Below are positions 1-7,168 of a stretch of 7,414 nucleotides of DNA, piece after piece; position 1 is the stretch's first letter, and the number at the start of each line of letters is the position of its first letter. The position numbers and the translations under genes are program-made. The notes beneath the pieces are model-generated. The model saw nothing but the letters and a program-made list of their open reading frames with translations, had not been told where the DNA came from and did no database searches. Source of the stretch: Akkermansiaceae bacterium. Its GTDB lineage: Bacteria; Verrucomicrobiota; Verrucomicrobiia; Verrucomicrobiales; Akkermansiaceae. The DNA is taken from assembly GCA_028293225.1 (NCBI GenBank), contig JAQGPE010000062.1:1-7414 (forward strand). The letters run 5' to 3'.

Positions 1-1911
1 GAGCTGCCCGTCCACGATGTATTTCTTGGCATTGTCCCACGCGCCGCCGGAGGAGGTCATGGCGATTCCGACGAAGAGTCCGGTGACGATGGTGCCCACC
101 AGCAGGCCGCCCAGGCCCTGCGGTCCCAGAGCTGGTATCAGCGCGACCACCACGACGAAGATCAGCGGCAGAAGTGCGGGCAGGATCATCTGGCGCAGTG
201 CGGCGCGCGTGACGATGTCCACGCACTTGCCGTAGTCGGGAATGTCGGTGCCGTTTAAAATGCCGGGCTTCGCCGCGAGCTGGCGCCTGACTTCATTGAC
301 CACCGCGCCGGCCGCGTTGCCTACGGCGTCCATGGCAAAGGCGGTGAATGAGAATGGCAGCAGCCCGCCGATGAACAGGCCGATGATCACACGGGGATCC
401 ATCAGGTCGAAGACAAAGGTGCCGCCGAGATGAGCCTTCAATTCTTCGACGTAGGAGCCGAACAAAACCATCGCCGCGAGACCGGCGGAAGCGATCGCGT
501 AGCCCTTGGTCACGGCCTTCATGGTATTGCCCACGGCATCGAGCTCATCGGTGATCTTGCGGACCGAGGGATCGAGTCCGCTCATCACGGCGATGCCGCC
601 GGCGTTGTCGGTGATCGGGCCGAAGGCATCCAGTGAGATGATGATGCCGGAAAGGCTCAGCATGCTGACCACCGCGACGGCGATCCCATACAGCCCGGCC
701 TGCGAATGGCAGATCCAGATCGAGGCCACGATGCACAGGACCGGCAGGATCGTCGCATGGTGGCCGGTGCTGATGCCGGCGATGATGTTGGTGGCATGGC
801 CGGTTTCAGAGGCCAGAGCGATGCGGCGGACCGGACGGTGGGCGGTGGAGGTGAAGTAATTGGTGATCCAGACCGTGGCGAAGGTCAGCGCGATGCCGAC
901 GGTGACGCAGACATAGAGGGAGGAGGCGGTGACCAGCTTTCCCGAAAAGGCGATCGCCGCCGGAAACAGCGCGGAGGTGACCGGCCACAACAGCGCCGCC
1001 GAGACCAGGCCGCTGACCGCCACGCCGCCGACCAGCGCCTTGGTCGGAGAGACCTTGGCGAAGTTCACGAACAGCATCCCGAGCAGTGCGCCGATGATCG
1101 ACACGCCGCAGATGACGAAAGGATAGACCAGCGCCTGGGCCGCGTGATCCGCCGCGGTGAGGTAGCCGACCAGCACGCCGCCGATCAGGCTCACCGCGTA
1201 AGTTTCGAACACGTCCGCGGCCATGCCGGCGCAGTCGCCCACGTTGTCGCCGACATTGTCCGCGATGGTGGCCGGGTTGCGTGGATCGTCCTCCTGCAGG
1301 TTCTGCTCGATCTTGCCGACCAGGTCCGCGCCGACGTCCGCGGCCTTGGTGTAGATGCCGCCGCCGAGCCTGGCGAAAACGCTGATCAGGGAGCTGCCCA
1401 GAGCCAGGCCGATCAGAGAGTCGATCGCGACCCGGGTATCGCCGGTCATTTTCAGCACCGCGAGGTAGAAACCGCCCACGGAAAGCAGGCCCAGGCCGAC
1501 GACCAGCAGACCGGTGACCGCGCCGCCATTGAAGGCGACCCGCAGCGCCGACTGCGAACTGTGCGAGGCGGCCTGGGCGGTGCGGATATTGGCCCGGACC
1601 GCCACCATCATGCCGATATAGCCCGCCACCAGCGAGCAGACCGCGCCCACCACGAAGCCTCCGGCCGTCGTCCAGCCGCGCAGCAGTCCCACCGCGACAA
1701 AGATCAACACCGCGATCACCGCGATCGTGCCGACCTGGCGATGGAGATACGCTTTCGCTCCATCCTGGATGGCTTGGCCGATCTCCAGCATGCGCGCGTT
1801 TCCGGGCGGCGAGGAGATGACCAGGCGGATGAGAAAGAGTGCGGCGGCAAGTCCGCAGGCGCCGAGCGCCAGGGACACGACAATTCCGTGTTCGTTGAGC
1901 AACGAGAACAT
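1..1911 (-). CDS. hppA: Membrane-bound H+-translocating pyrophosphatase, K+-independent type (partial, C-terminus cut by window edge)
   Basis: This integral membrane pump couples hydrolysis of pyrophosphate to phosphate with proton export across the membrane. An uninterrupted frame of 637 codons runs from the ATG at 1911 to base 1. By comparison with known family members about 60 C-terminal residues are missing, including the last GDxxGDP motif. Visible signatures are the substrate loop [11 protein letters not shown] (residues 192-202), the acidic motif [16 protein letters not shown] (218-233), FETY with the ion-gate Glu236, [12 protein letters not shown] (428-439) and [10 protein letters not shown] (622-631). 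Lys465 and Thr468, in [12 protein letters not shown], are the residue pair typical of the K+-independent subfamily. Many hydrophobic segments separate these loops, as in the 16-helix fold. Two usually conserved glutamates are replaced: the one in the TEYYT motif by Asn351 and the one in GGIAEM by Val442. The start fits the family's short hydrophobic N-terminus, but no Shine-Dalgarno is visible. The gene lies 110 bases downstream of the methyltransferase on the same strand; co-transcription is possible but unproven. Confidence 0.96.
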   Translation of the reverse strand, partial: MFSLLNEHGIVVSLALGACGLAAALFLIRLVISSPPGNARMLEIGQAIQDGAKAYLHRQVGTIAVIAVLIFVAVGLLRGWTTAGGFVVGAVCSLVAGYIGMMVAVRANIRTAQAASHSSQSALRVAFNGGAVTGLLVVGLGLLSVGGFYLAVLKMTGDTRVAIDSLIGLALGSSLISVFARLGGGIYTKAADVGADLVGKIEQNLQEDDPRNPATIADNVGDNVGDCAGMAADVFETYAVSLIGGVLVGYLTAADHAAQALVYPFVICGVSIIGALLGMLFVNFAKVSPTKALVGGVAVSGLVSAALLWPVTSALFPAAIAFSGKLVTASSLYVCVTVGIALTFATVWITNYFTSTAHRPVRRIALASETGHATNIIAGISTGHHATILPVLCIVASIWICHSQAGLYGIAVAVVSMLSLSGIIISLDAFGPITDNAGGIAVMSGLDPSVRKITDELDAVGNTMKAVTKGYAIASAGLAAMVLFGSYVEELKAHLGGTFVFDLMDPRVIIGLFIGGLLPFSFTAFAMDAVGNAAGAVVNEVRRQLAAKPGILNGTDIPDYGKCVDIVTRAALRQMILPALLPLIFVVVVALIPALGPQGLGGLLVGTIVTGLFVGIAMTSSGGAWDNAKKYIVDGQL

Positions 1912-1922
1912 ACGATGGATTT

Positions 1923-1941
1923 ACGATTCTTGGGTAATCGT
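1923..1941. repeat. Short inverted repeat just upstream of the pyrophosphatase start
   Basis: ACGATT at 1923-1928 and AATCGT at 1936-1941 are perfect 6-base arms around a 7-base loop, ending 11 bases upstream of the hppA ATG. There is no T-tract, so it does not look like a terminator of the preceding gene. It could be a small leader hairpin or operator, or chance. Confidence 0.3.
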
Positions 1942-1966
1942 TAGGTTGCGGCAAGTTCCGGTCGTT

Positions 1967-1983
1967 ACAAGCGGAAAGCTTGT
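1967..1983. repeat. Short inverted repeat in the gap between the methyltransferase and pyrophosphatase genes
   Basis: An ACAAGC arm and a GCTTGT arm, 6 bases each around a short loop, lie in the 110-base gap downstream of the methyltransferase stop codon. Position would suit a transcription end, but neither strand carries a following run of T, so an intrinsic terminator is not supported. Nothing else recognisable is seen in this gap. Confidence 0.22.
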
Positions 1984-2021
1984 TAGCCCGTTTGCCACCC
2001 AAGGCGGCCCTCTTTTGCCGG

Positions 2022-3164
2022 TCAAACCCTCTTCAAGCGGGCGACCGCCGCAGCGTTCTCCACCGCTCCCGCGCCGAACGCCGCTTCCAGGAAATGGAAG
2101 CGCCCGCCCAGGTGGGCGGGGTGGATCAGGGTCTGGAAGGCCAGCAGCTCTTTGCGGGTCGCCGGGTCCGTGCGCCCGTCCCGCGCCAGCAGCCACGGCG
2201 TCGCGAGCAGGGTCAGGCAGCGGCCCTGGTCCTCGAACAGGGTGACCTTTCCGCCGAGTGCGGTCAGGGCTTCCGCCGCGGCGGTGAAGTCGACATGCGC
2301 GGTGATGTCGCGCTCGCCGGGCGTTTCGAGCGGATCCTCCCCGGCGCGGTGCTGGTGGTAGGTCCGCAGGGTGCCGGTGGTACGGGCTTCATCGTAGTAA
2401 ATGGCGCGGGTGTGGCCGTAGTCGACCCACAGCATCCGGCCGGGTTGCAGGAGTGCGACCAGAGGGACGAAAAATTCCTTCAGATGGGGACGCACCTCGG
2501 TCCGGTAGCCTGCCGCCCGGACGGGCAGTCCGGCGACGATCTCCGCGCTGGCCGGCCCCAGATCCTGCCAGCAAAACGCCTGCCGTTCATCGAGACCGAC
2601 GCCGGTTTCCCGCCAGCCGGTGCCATCGGACTCCACCACGTGGAAGGGCAGGGCGTCCAGCACCTCGTTTGCCAGCAGATAGGTGGGGAGGGGGGCGGCA
2701 GCCAGTTCAGCGGCATCTTTCCGGACTGTGGCCTTGAAGCCGGTCCGCGCCAGGCGCTGCCCCTGGATGGCGGCGAGGCTCTCGAGCGGTTCCAGGATTT
2801 CGTAGTCGCAGCCGCCGAGCAGGCCCAGCTCCTCCAGCCCTCCCAGAATATCCACCGCCAAGGTCGCGTCGTGAGCGCCCAGCTCGACGATCCGCCAGCG
2901 TTGCGGTTGACCGCTTTCGCGGTGCCAGGCCGCGATCCGCTCCGCCAGCAGGCGGCCGAAAACGGGTCCGGTGCTGACGCTGGTGAAGAAGTCGCCCGCC
3001 TTGCCCACCTGCCGGGAACCGCGGGAATAATAACCCTCCCGCGGATCATAGAGGGCGGCCGCCATGTAGTCCGCAAAGCCGAGAGGTCCGGAACGGCGGA
3101 TTTCTTCCGTTAGGCGTGCTGCCAAGGAGAGGGTTGCAGGATCAGATGAATCGGGGTATTTCAT
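2022..3164 (-). CDS. MidA/NDUFAF7-family SAM-dependent methyltransferase (DUF185, COG1565)
   Basis: A 380-residue class I methyltransferase of the MidA family. The mitochondrial member NDUFAF7 dimethylates an arginine of a complex I subunit and is needed for complex I assembly; the bacterial substrate is generally not known. Family landmarks from the chosen start: SGPLGFADYMAAALYDPREGYYS near residues 25-47, GDFFTS (57-62) leading to GPVFG, the SAM-binding VELGAHDATL (from about 93), LLANEVLDALPFHVV, LWVDYGH, and the C-terminal GTLRTYHQHRAGEDPL...PGERDITAHVDF. The glycine-rich motif is GAHDA rather than the common GAGxG, so SAM binding should be read with some care, although all other landmarks are present. 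The ATG at 3164 was chosen because family homology begins about a dozen residues later; the frame stays open to ATGs at 3212 and 3242, but those would overlap the divergent penicillin-binding protein gene and add residues unlike the family. Length is near the family norm (350-400). Confidence 0.9.
   Translation of the reverse strand: MKYPDSSDPATLSLAARLTEEIRRSGPLGFADYMAAALYDPREGYYSRGSRQVGKAGDFFTSVSTGPVFGRLLAERIAAWHRESGQPQRWRIVELGAHDATLAVDILGGLEELGLLGGCDYEILEPLESLAAIQGQRLARTGFKATVRKDAAELAAAPLPTYLLANEVLDALPFHVVESDGTGWRETGVGLDERQAFCWQDLGPASAEIVAGLPVRAAGYRTEVRPHLKEFFVPLVALLQPGRMLWVDYGHTRAIYYDEARTTGTLRTYHQHRAGEDPLETPGERDITAHVDFTAAAEALTALGGKVTLFEDQGRCLTLLATPWLLARDGRTDPATRKELLAFQTLIHPAHLGGRFHFLEAAFGAGAVENAAAVARLKRV
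3134..3162 (+). promoter_or_regulatory. Weak candidate promoter for the penicillin-binding protein gene
   Basis: TTGCAG (3134-3139) and TATTTC (3157-3162) are separated by 17 bases on the plus strand and would start a transcript about 40 bases before the ATG at 3211. Each box matches the sigma-70 consensus at only about half its positions, and the site lies inside the divergent methyltransferase reading frame. Included only because the 46-base divergent gap leaves little other room. Confidence 0.18.
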
Positions 3165-3170
3165 CGCTCT

Positions 3171-3187
3171 GCCGGGGGTGTCCCGGC
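3171..3187. repeat. GC-rich inverted repeat in the divergent methyltransferase/penicillin-binding protein gap
   Basis: GCCGGG (3171-3176) and CCCGGC (3182-3187) form a perfect 6-base inverted repeat with a 5-base loop, nearly filling the 46-base divergent intergenic gap. In RNA it would be a stable hairpin in the leader of either gene; in DNA it could be an operator shared by both. It covers the alternative GTG start at 3178, which argues mildly for the downstream ATG at 3211. Confidence 0.4.
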
Positions 3188-3210
3188 TTTCATCTGAATC
3201 GGATTCCGGC

Positions 3211-5646
3211 ATGGCCAAAAGTGCAACAAACACGCGGAACAAGCTGAAGAAGCGCCGCTTCTACAAGCGCAAAGGCTTCTGGTTCACCTTCATCGTGGTG
3301 GGAATCCTGATGGCCGGTCTCGGCTATGTCGCTTTCGATCACTTCGCGGAGCCCTATCGTCAGCAGGCGAAGGAATACGATCTGGAACGGATCAACGATC
3401 TGGAAATCCCCAGCGTTATCTTCGACCGCAATGACAAGGAAATCGGCCGCGTCTTCGTCCAGAACCGCAGTGTCATCCCGATTTCCGAGGTTCCGGATGT
3501 CTTCGTCAATGCCCTGCGTTCCGGGGAGGACCAGCGTTTCTGGGACCACGACGGCGTCGACTATGTCGGCATCGTGCGCGCTTTTTATCTGAACTGGAAA
3601 TCCGGCCGTCAGAATCAGGGCGCCAGCACGGTGACGCAGCAGCTGGCACGTAATGCTTTCAACCTGAAGGAGGAAGCCAAGAAGCGCCACCAGTCCGACA
3701 TGGAACGCAAGCTGGTGGAGGCCTTCCTGGCCCACCGCATCGAGCTCCGGTACAAGAAGAAGGAGATCCTGGAATTCTACCTGAACCGCATCTATTTCGG
3801 CAGTGGCTTTTACGGGATTCGCTCGGCCTCGCTGGGCTATTTCGGCAAGGAGCCGAAGGATCTCACCGCTCTCGAAAGTGCGACCATCGTCGGCGTGATC
3901 AAGAGCCCCAACTCGCTCTCTCCGCTCAACAATCCGCAGGCCAGCATGAAGTCGCGGAACCTGGTGATCGGCCGCATGCCTGATCTGGACGGCAACATCA
4001 TGACGCGTGAGGAGGCGAACCGGCTGATGAAGGAGCCGTTGAGGACCCATCCGAACCCGCTGCAGCGCGGCACCACCCACCTTTACGAACGGGTGGCGGA
4101 CGAGATCCGCTCCGTCATGGGCGAGGACGCGCTGTCGGCTGGCGGCTTCAAAATTCACACCTCCATCGACGGGCGCGTGCAAAAGGCGCTCGAGGACACT
4201 CTGGAGCAGAGCTACGCGAAGGCCGAAAGGAAGCCGGGCTACGCCAACCAGAAACGCGCCGCCTTCCACAAGACCGACGGGGCGATTCCGGAGTATCTGC
4301 AGGGCGCCGCCCTGATGGTCGACCACGGCACCGGTGAGGTCATCGGCTATGTGGGCGGCCGCAGTTATTCGGACGCCCCTTTCGATGTGATCGACTCCGG
4401 CCGCCGCCCGCTGGGCACGGCCTTTTTCCCCTTTATCTACGCCGCGGGCCTGAAGCAGCCGAACATCACGCCGGCAATGACCATGCAGGATGAGCAGGTG
4501 GACAACCGCTCCGTCATGGTCGGCGGAGTGAAAGGGATTCTCGGAGAGTGGGGCAAGGAGACGGTCAACCTGCCGACCCGCAAGCCGATCACGGTCCGCA
4601 AGGCTCTGGAGGACTCGAACGTCGCCGCCACCATCCGTTTTGCGGGAGTGGCCGGCTTGGACAAGGTCGTCAAGACGGCCTCGGATTTCGGCTTTGCGAT
4701 GGAGCATGCCGAGTTGCTGCCGCGCATCGCTGTCGGCTGGGAAGCGGCTTCGATGAAAGAGGCGGTTCGCGGCATTTCGGCCTTTGCCCGTGGTGGCCAG
4801 ACGGCGCCGAAGCAGTTCACCATCGTCAACCGGATCGACAATGCTGACAACCGCCCGGTTTACGAGCGTCCGCGCCGGGCGGCCGAACGCTATGAGCCGA
4901 TCGACGAAGCCACCGCTTTCCAGGTCCACGACATGATGCGTAGCGGCATGGAGAACGGCAGCGCCGCCGGCCTCGCCGAGGCGCTGGTCGAGAAGCCTTT
5001 CACCGGCGCCGGCAAGACCGGCACGACCCATGATTTCTCCGACAACTGGTTCCTCGGCTACAACGGCCGGGTCAGCTGCGGGGTTTGGCTGGGCTTCCTG
5101 CAACCCGGGAAATCGATTTACCAGGGCGCCTTTTCGAAGGATCTGGCCATGCCGGTCTGGATCGCCGGGATGAATGCCGCCTCCGGGGATTTCGGCGGCA
5201 AGGTCATTCCCCAGCCGGCCTCGGTCGAGCAGGTCTCGATCTGCCGGGTCAGCGGCCAGCGCGCGACGCCGCATTGCGAGGAACTGGTAACCGATCCGGT
5301 CACCGGACGCACGCGTTCCCGCCCGTCCGCGCATGTGGAGTTTTACCGCACCGGCACGGAGGCCAACCTGCCTTTTTGCCAGATCCACTCCGGCGCTTCA
5401 GTGGAGGCTCCGTCTTCGAAGGATATCCTGCTGCCGTCGAAGATCGACACCACGCCGGTCCGCTCGAAGGCCCCGATCCTGCTGGGGGATGATCCGTATC
5501 ATACCGAACAGGTGATGGCGGAGGTCCGCACCCGCCCGATGAATGCCCGCGGCAACGTCCTCGATAGCTTCGAATTGGGCGATGAAGAGAAGCCGGTGAA
5601 GCTGCCGTGGCCAAAGCGCCTGGACATCAACACCAGTTCCGACTGA
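3211..5646 (+). CDS. Class A penicillin-binding protein: peptidoglycan glycosyltransferase (GT51) with a degenerate transpeptidase domain
   Basis: An 811-residue, inner-membrane-anchored peptidoglycan polymerase. A basic cytoplasmic N-terminus (KKRRFYKRK) precedes one membrane helix at about residues 22-42. The GT51 domain is complete: EDQRFWDHDGVD with catalytic Glu106, GASTVTQQLARN, RKLVEAF with Glu170, and KKEILEFYLNRIYFGSGFYGI. It should join lipid II into glycan strands. After a linker comes a penicillin-binding/transpeptidase fold aligned by VDHGTGEVIGYVGGR, but the usual active-site SxxK in a (P)GSxFKPF context reads LGTAFFPF: Thr403 in place of Ser and Phe406 in place of Lys. The SxN motif reads Asp468-Ser469-Asn470. 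KTG (602-604, GKTGTT) is kept. The C-terminal Cys-containing segment (SICRVSG...HCEEL...FCQIH) is typical of class A proteins. The frame also opens at a GTG at 3178; ATG 3211 is preferred since it yields an ordinary positively charged N-terminus. Cross-linking activity is predicted absent or strongly altered. Confidence 0.95.
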   Translation: MAKSATNTRNKLKKRRFYKRKGFWFTFIVVGILMAGLGYVAFDHFAEPYRQQAKEYDLERINDLEIPSVIFDRNDKEIGRVFVQNRSVIPISEVPDVFVNALRSGEDQRFWDHDGVDYVGIVRAFYLNWKSGRQNQGASTVTQQLARNAFNLKEEAKKRHQSDMERKLVEAFLAHRIELRYKKKEILEFYLNRIYFGSGFYGIRSASLGYFGKEPKDLTALESATIVGVIKSPNSLSPLNNPQASMKSRNLVIGRMPDLDGNIMTREEANRLMKEPLRTHPNPLQRGTTHLYERVADEIRSVMGEDALSAGGFKIHTSIDGRVQKALEDTLEQSYAKAERKPGYANQKRAAFHKTDGAIPEYLQGAALMVDHGTGEVIGYVGGRSYSDAPFDVIDSGRRPLGTAFFPFIYAAGLKQPNITPAMTMQDEQVDNRSVMVGGVKGILGEWGKETVNLPTRKPITVRKALEDSNVAATIRFAGVAGLDKVVKTASDFGFAMEHAELLPRIAVGWEAASMKEAVRGISAFARGGQTAPKQFTIVNRIDNADNRPVYERPRRAAERYEPIDEATAFQVHDMMRSGMENGSAAGLAEALVEKPFTGAGKTGTTHDFSDNWFLGYNGRVSCGVWLGFLQPGKSIYQGAFSKDLAMPVWIAGMNAASGDFGGKVIPQPASVEQVSICRVSGQRATPHCEELVTDPVTGRTRSRPSAHVEFYRTGTEANLPFCQIHSGASVEAPSSKDILLPSKIDTTPVRSKAPILLGDDPYHTEQVMAEVRTRPMNARGNVLDSFELGDEEKPVKLPWPKRLDINTSSD

Positions 5647-5664
5647 CGGGGCGCTTCCGGGAAA

Positions 5665-7089
5665 TCAGCGCTGCATGAGTTCCGCCGCGAGCTGCCCCAG
5701 GGTGGCGATCGCGGCGGTTTCGCGTTCGCCGATCACCCGCCCGCAACTGAGGCGGACGTAATTTTTCATCCGGCCGGAGGAGGAGAACAGGCTGCCTGGG
5801 ATCACGCTGATGCCCCTGGCGATTGCGCGGACGGCGAAAACCTCCGAGTCGAAGTCCGGTGGCATTTCCAGCCACAACACGAAGCCGCCGCGCGGCTGGC
5901 TGACCTGGCAGCCGGCGGGAAAGTGGCGGATCACCTCCTCCCGCAGCCGGGTGCATTGCGCCAGATAGACTTCGCGGATGCGGCGCAGATGGCGGTCGTA
6001 GCCGCCGGCCTCCAGGAACTCCGCCACGATCAGCTCGGACATGGAGGCATTCCAGGGCGCCTGGATGGTCTTCAGGCGCTTGATTTCCGCCAGATGCTGG
6101 CCGGGCACCACCCAGCCGACGCGCAAGCCCGGCGCGATGGTTTTCGAGACGGAGCCGCAGTGGATCACGTCGCCGCCGAACAGAGCGATCGAGGAGGGCG
6201 TCGGTCCGTGGTGGGAGAGTTCGCCGTAAACGTCGTCCTCGATCAGGGTGAAGCCGTGCCGGGCGGAGAGGGCGGCGAGGCGTTTCTTGTGGTCGTCCGG
6301 CATCAGGCAGCCCAGCGGGTTCTGGAAATTCGGCTGTACCAGGCAGGCGGCGATGCGGTGTTTCTTCAGGGCTCTCTCCAAGTCATCGATGGCCAGGCCG
6401 GTGACGGGGTCGACGGGGATTTCGACGGCTTTCAGGCCGAGGTCGCGGACCAGGTTGAGGATGCCGAAGTATGTCGGGCACTCCACGGCGACGATGTCGC
6501 CGCGTTTGGTGGTGGCCCGCAGCGCCAGCAGCAGGGCCTCGGTGGCGCCCTGGGTGGTGATGATCTGGTCGGGACCCGCGTCGATACCGGAGCCGAGGAG
6601 CTTGCGGGAGACGGCGGCGCGCAGGACGCGGTGGCCCATGGGCGGGGTGTAGCGGAGGGCGACCGGGCCGAGGCGGCGGCCGATCGCATGGGAAATGGTC
6701 GACAGCTTGGCGTGAGGGACCATCGAGTCGTCCGGTGCGGCGGATGCGAAGTGGACGACCTGATGGTCGGCGACGGAATCCATCACGGCTTCGAAAATGG
6801 CCGACTGCTCCACGACGATCGGCGTGGCCGGGCGCTTCTGGGCGGCGGCGAACTGGCCCTTGAGGATTTCCGGCGGCTTCACGAAGTAGCCGGAGCGCTG
6901 GCGGCCCTCGATCAGGCCCTGATCCTCCAGGATGCGGTAGGCCTCCAGCACCGTGGTGATGCTTTTCTGATGCTCGCGGCTGGTCTGGCGGATGGAGGGC
7001 AGCCGGTCCCCGGCGGTGAAGGTGCCGCTCTTGATGAGGACGGCGAGGCGCTCCGCCAGGGTCAGATAGAGAGGGGAGGAGGCGCTCAT
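5665..7089 (-). CDS. MocR-family transcriptional regulator: GntR-type winged helix fused to a PLP-dependent aminotransferase-like domain
   Basis: A 474-residue cytoplasmic regulator. Residues ~7-71 form a GntR winged helix (LAERLAVLIKSG, AGDRLPSIRQTSREH, STTVLEAYRILEDQGLIEGRQRSGYFV pattern). Residues ~105-470 form a fold-type I aminotransferase domain with the PLP ligands in place: QNPLG with Asn257, EDDVY with Asp285 and Tyr288, the Schiff-base Lys316 in SVSKTIAPGLRVG, and the substrate-carboxylate Arg in NYVRLSCG near the C-terminus. In this family PLP, or its adduct with an amino compound, acts as the effector that switches DNA binding. The winged helix resembles the YdcR-like branch, but the effector and targets cannot be read from the sequence. 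The frame stays open to an ATG at 7284; the ATG at 7089 is preferred because the winged helix starts right after it and because the upstream stretch holds promoter- and operator-like motifs. No Shine-Dalgarno is visible. The stop lies 18 bases from that of the convergent penicillin-binding protein gene. Confidence 0.93.
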   Translation of the reverse strand: MSASSPLYLTLAERLAVLIKSGTFTAGDRLPSIRQTSREHQKSITTVLEAYRILEDQGLIEGRQRSGYFVKPPEILKGQFAAAQKRPATPIVVEQSAIFEAVMDSVADHQVVHFASAAPDDSMVPHAKLSTISHAIGRRLGPVALRYTPPMGHRVLRAAVSRKLLGSGIDAGPDQIITTQGATEALLLALRATTKRGDIVAVECPTYFGILNLVRDLGLKAVEIPVDPVTGLAIDDLERALKKHRIAACLVQPNFQNPLGCLMPDDHKKRLAALSARHGFTLIEDDVYGELSHHGPTPSSIALFGGDVIHCGSVSKTIAPGLRVGWVVPGQHLAEIKRLKTIQAPWNASMSELIVAEFLEAGGYDRHLRRIREVYLAQCTRLREEVIRHFPAGCQVSQPRGGFVLWLEMPPDFDSEVFAVRAIARGISVIPGSLFSSSGRMKNYVRLSCGRVIGERETAAIATLGQLAAELMQR

Positions 7090-7105
7090 GGGGCCGGCGG
7101 GGAGT

Positions 7106-7130
7106 ACAGAAAAGAGCGGTCTCTTTCTGT
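7106..7130. repeat. Imperfect inverted repeat (hairpin) in the MocR gene leader
   Basis: ACAGAAAAGAG (7106-7116) and CTCTTTCTGT (7121-7130) pair over 10 bases with one bulged A and a 4-base loop. It lies 17 bases upstream of the regulator's ATG and, if the promoter proposed at 7140-7168 is right, almost at the 5' end of its mRNA. It has no T-tract placed for a terminator. It could stabilise the leader or serve as a protein-binding palindrome; its outer arm overlaps the GTACAG copy at 7104. Confidence 0.45.
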
Positions 7131-7139
7131 GATCCCCGG

Positions 7140-7168
7140 ATAATCCGCCCTCTGTACCTCGATGGAAA
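7140..7168 (-). promoter_or_regulatory. Candidate sigma-70-like promoter of the MocR gene
   Basis: On the minus strand TTTCCA (7168-7163) and GATTAT (7145-7140) are spaced by 17 bases, each matching consensus at four of six positions. The CTGTACC half-site at 7152-7158 falls in the spacer between them, where a bound regulator would block or remodel polymerase access. The transcript would start near 7133, giving a leader of about 45 bases. Confidence 0.3.

Noticed and set aside
706..1944. A 412-codon plus-strand open frame opposite the pyrophosphatase gene
   Set aside because: Extremely rich in D, R, H, Q and G with no motif. It is an antisense shadow of hppA.
806..2002. A 398-codon minus-strand open frame overlapping hppA in another frame
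   Set aside because: Arginine- and glycine-rich without domains; the in-frame hppA translation matches pyrophosphatase motifs across the same bases.
1980..3113. A 377-codon plus-strand open frame opposite the methyltransferase gene
   Set aside because: No motif in the translation; the minus-strand MidA landmarks cover the same bases.
3165..3242. Longer methyltransferase starts at 3212 or 3242
   Set aside because: They would overlap the start of the divergent gene and add residues without similarity to the MidA N-terminus.
3190..5388. A 732-codon open frame on the minus strand opposite the penicillin-binding protein gene
   Set aside because: Its translation has no recognisable domain, and its low-complexity mix of D, R, H, A and G is what the reverse frame of a GC-rich gene gives. 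The plus-strand gene explains the region fully.
5647..5675. Possible bidirectional terminator between the convergent penicillin-binding protein and MocR genes (GCGCT/AGCGC arms and TTCCGGGAA)
   Set aside because: Only a 5-base stem with a long loop, extending into the MocR coding end and lacking a T-run on either strand; too weak to call.
5923..7143. A 406-codon plus-strand open frame opposite the MocR gene
   Set aside because: G-, D- and A-rich shadow translation with no family resemblance, antisense to a confidently identified gene.
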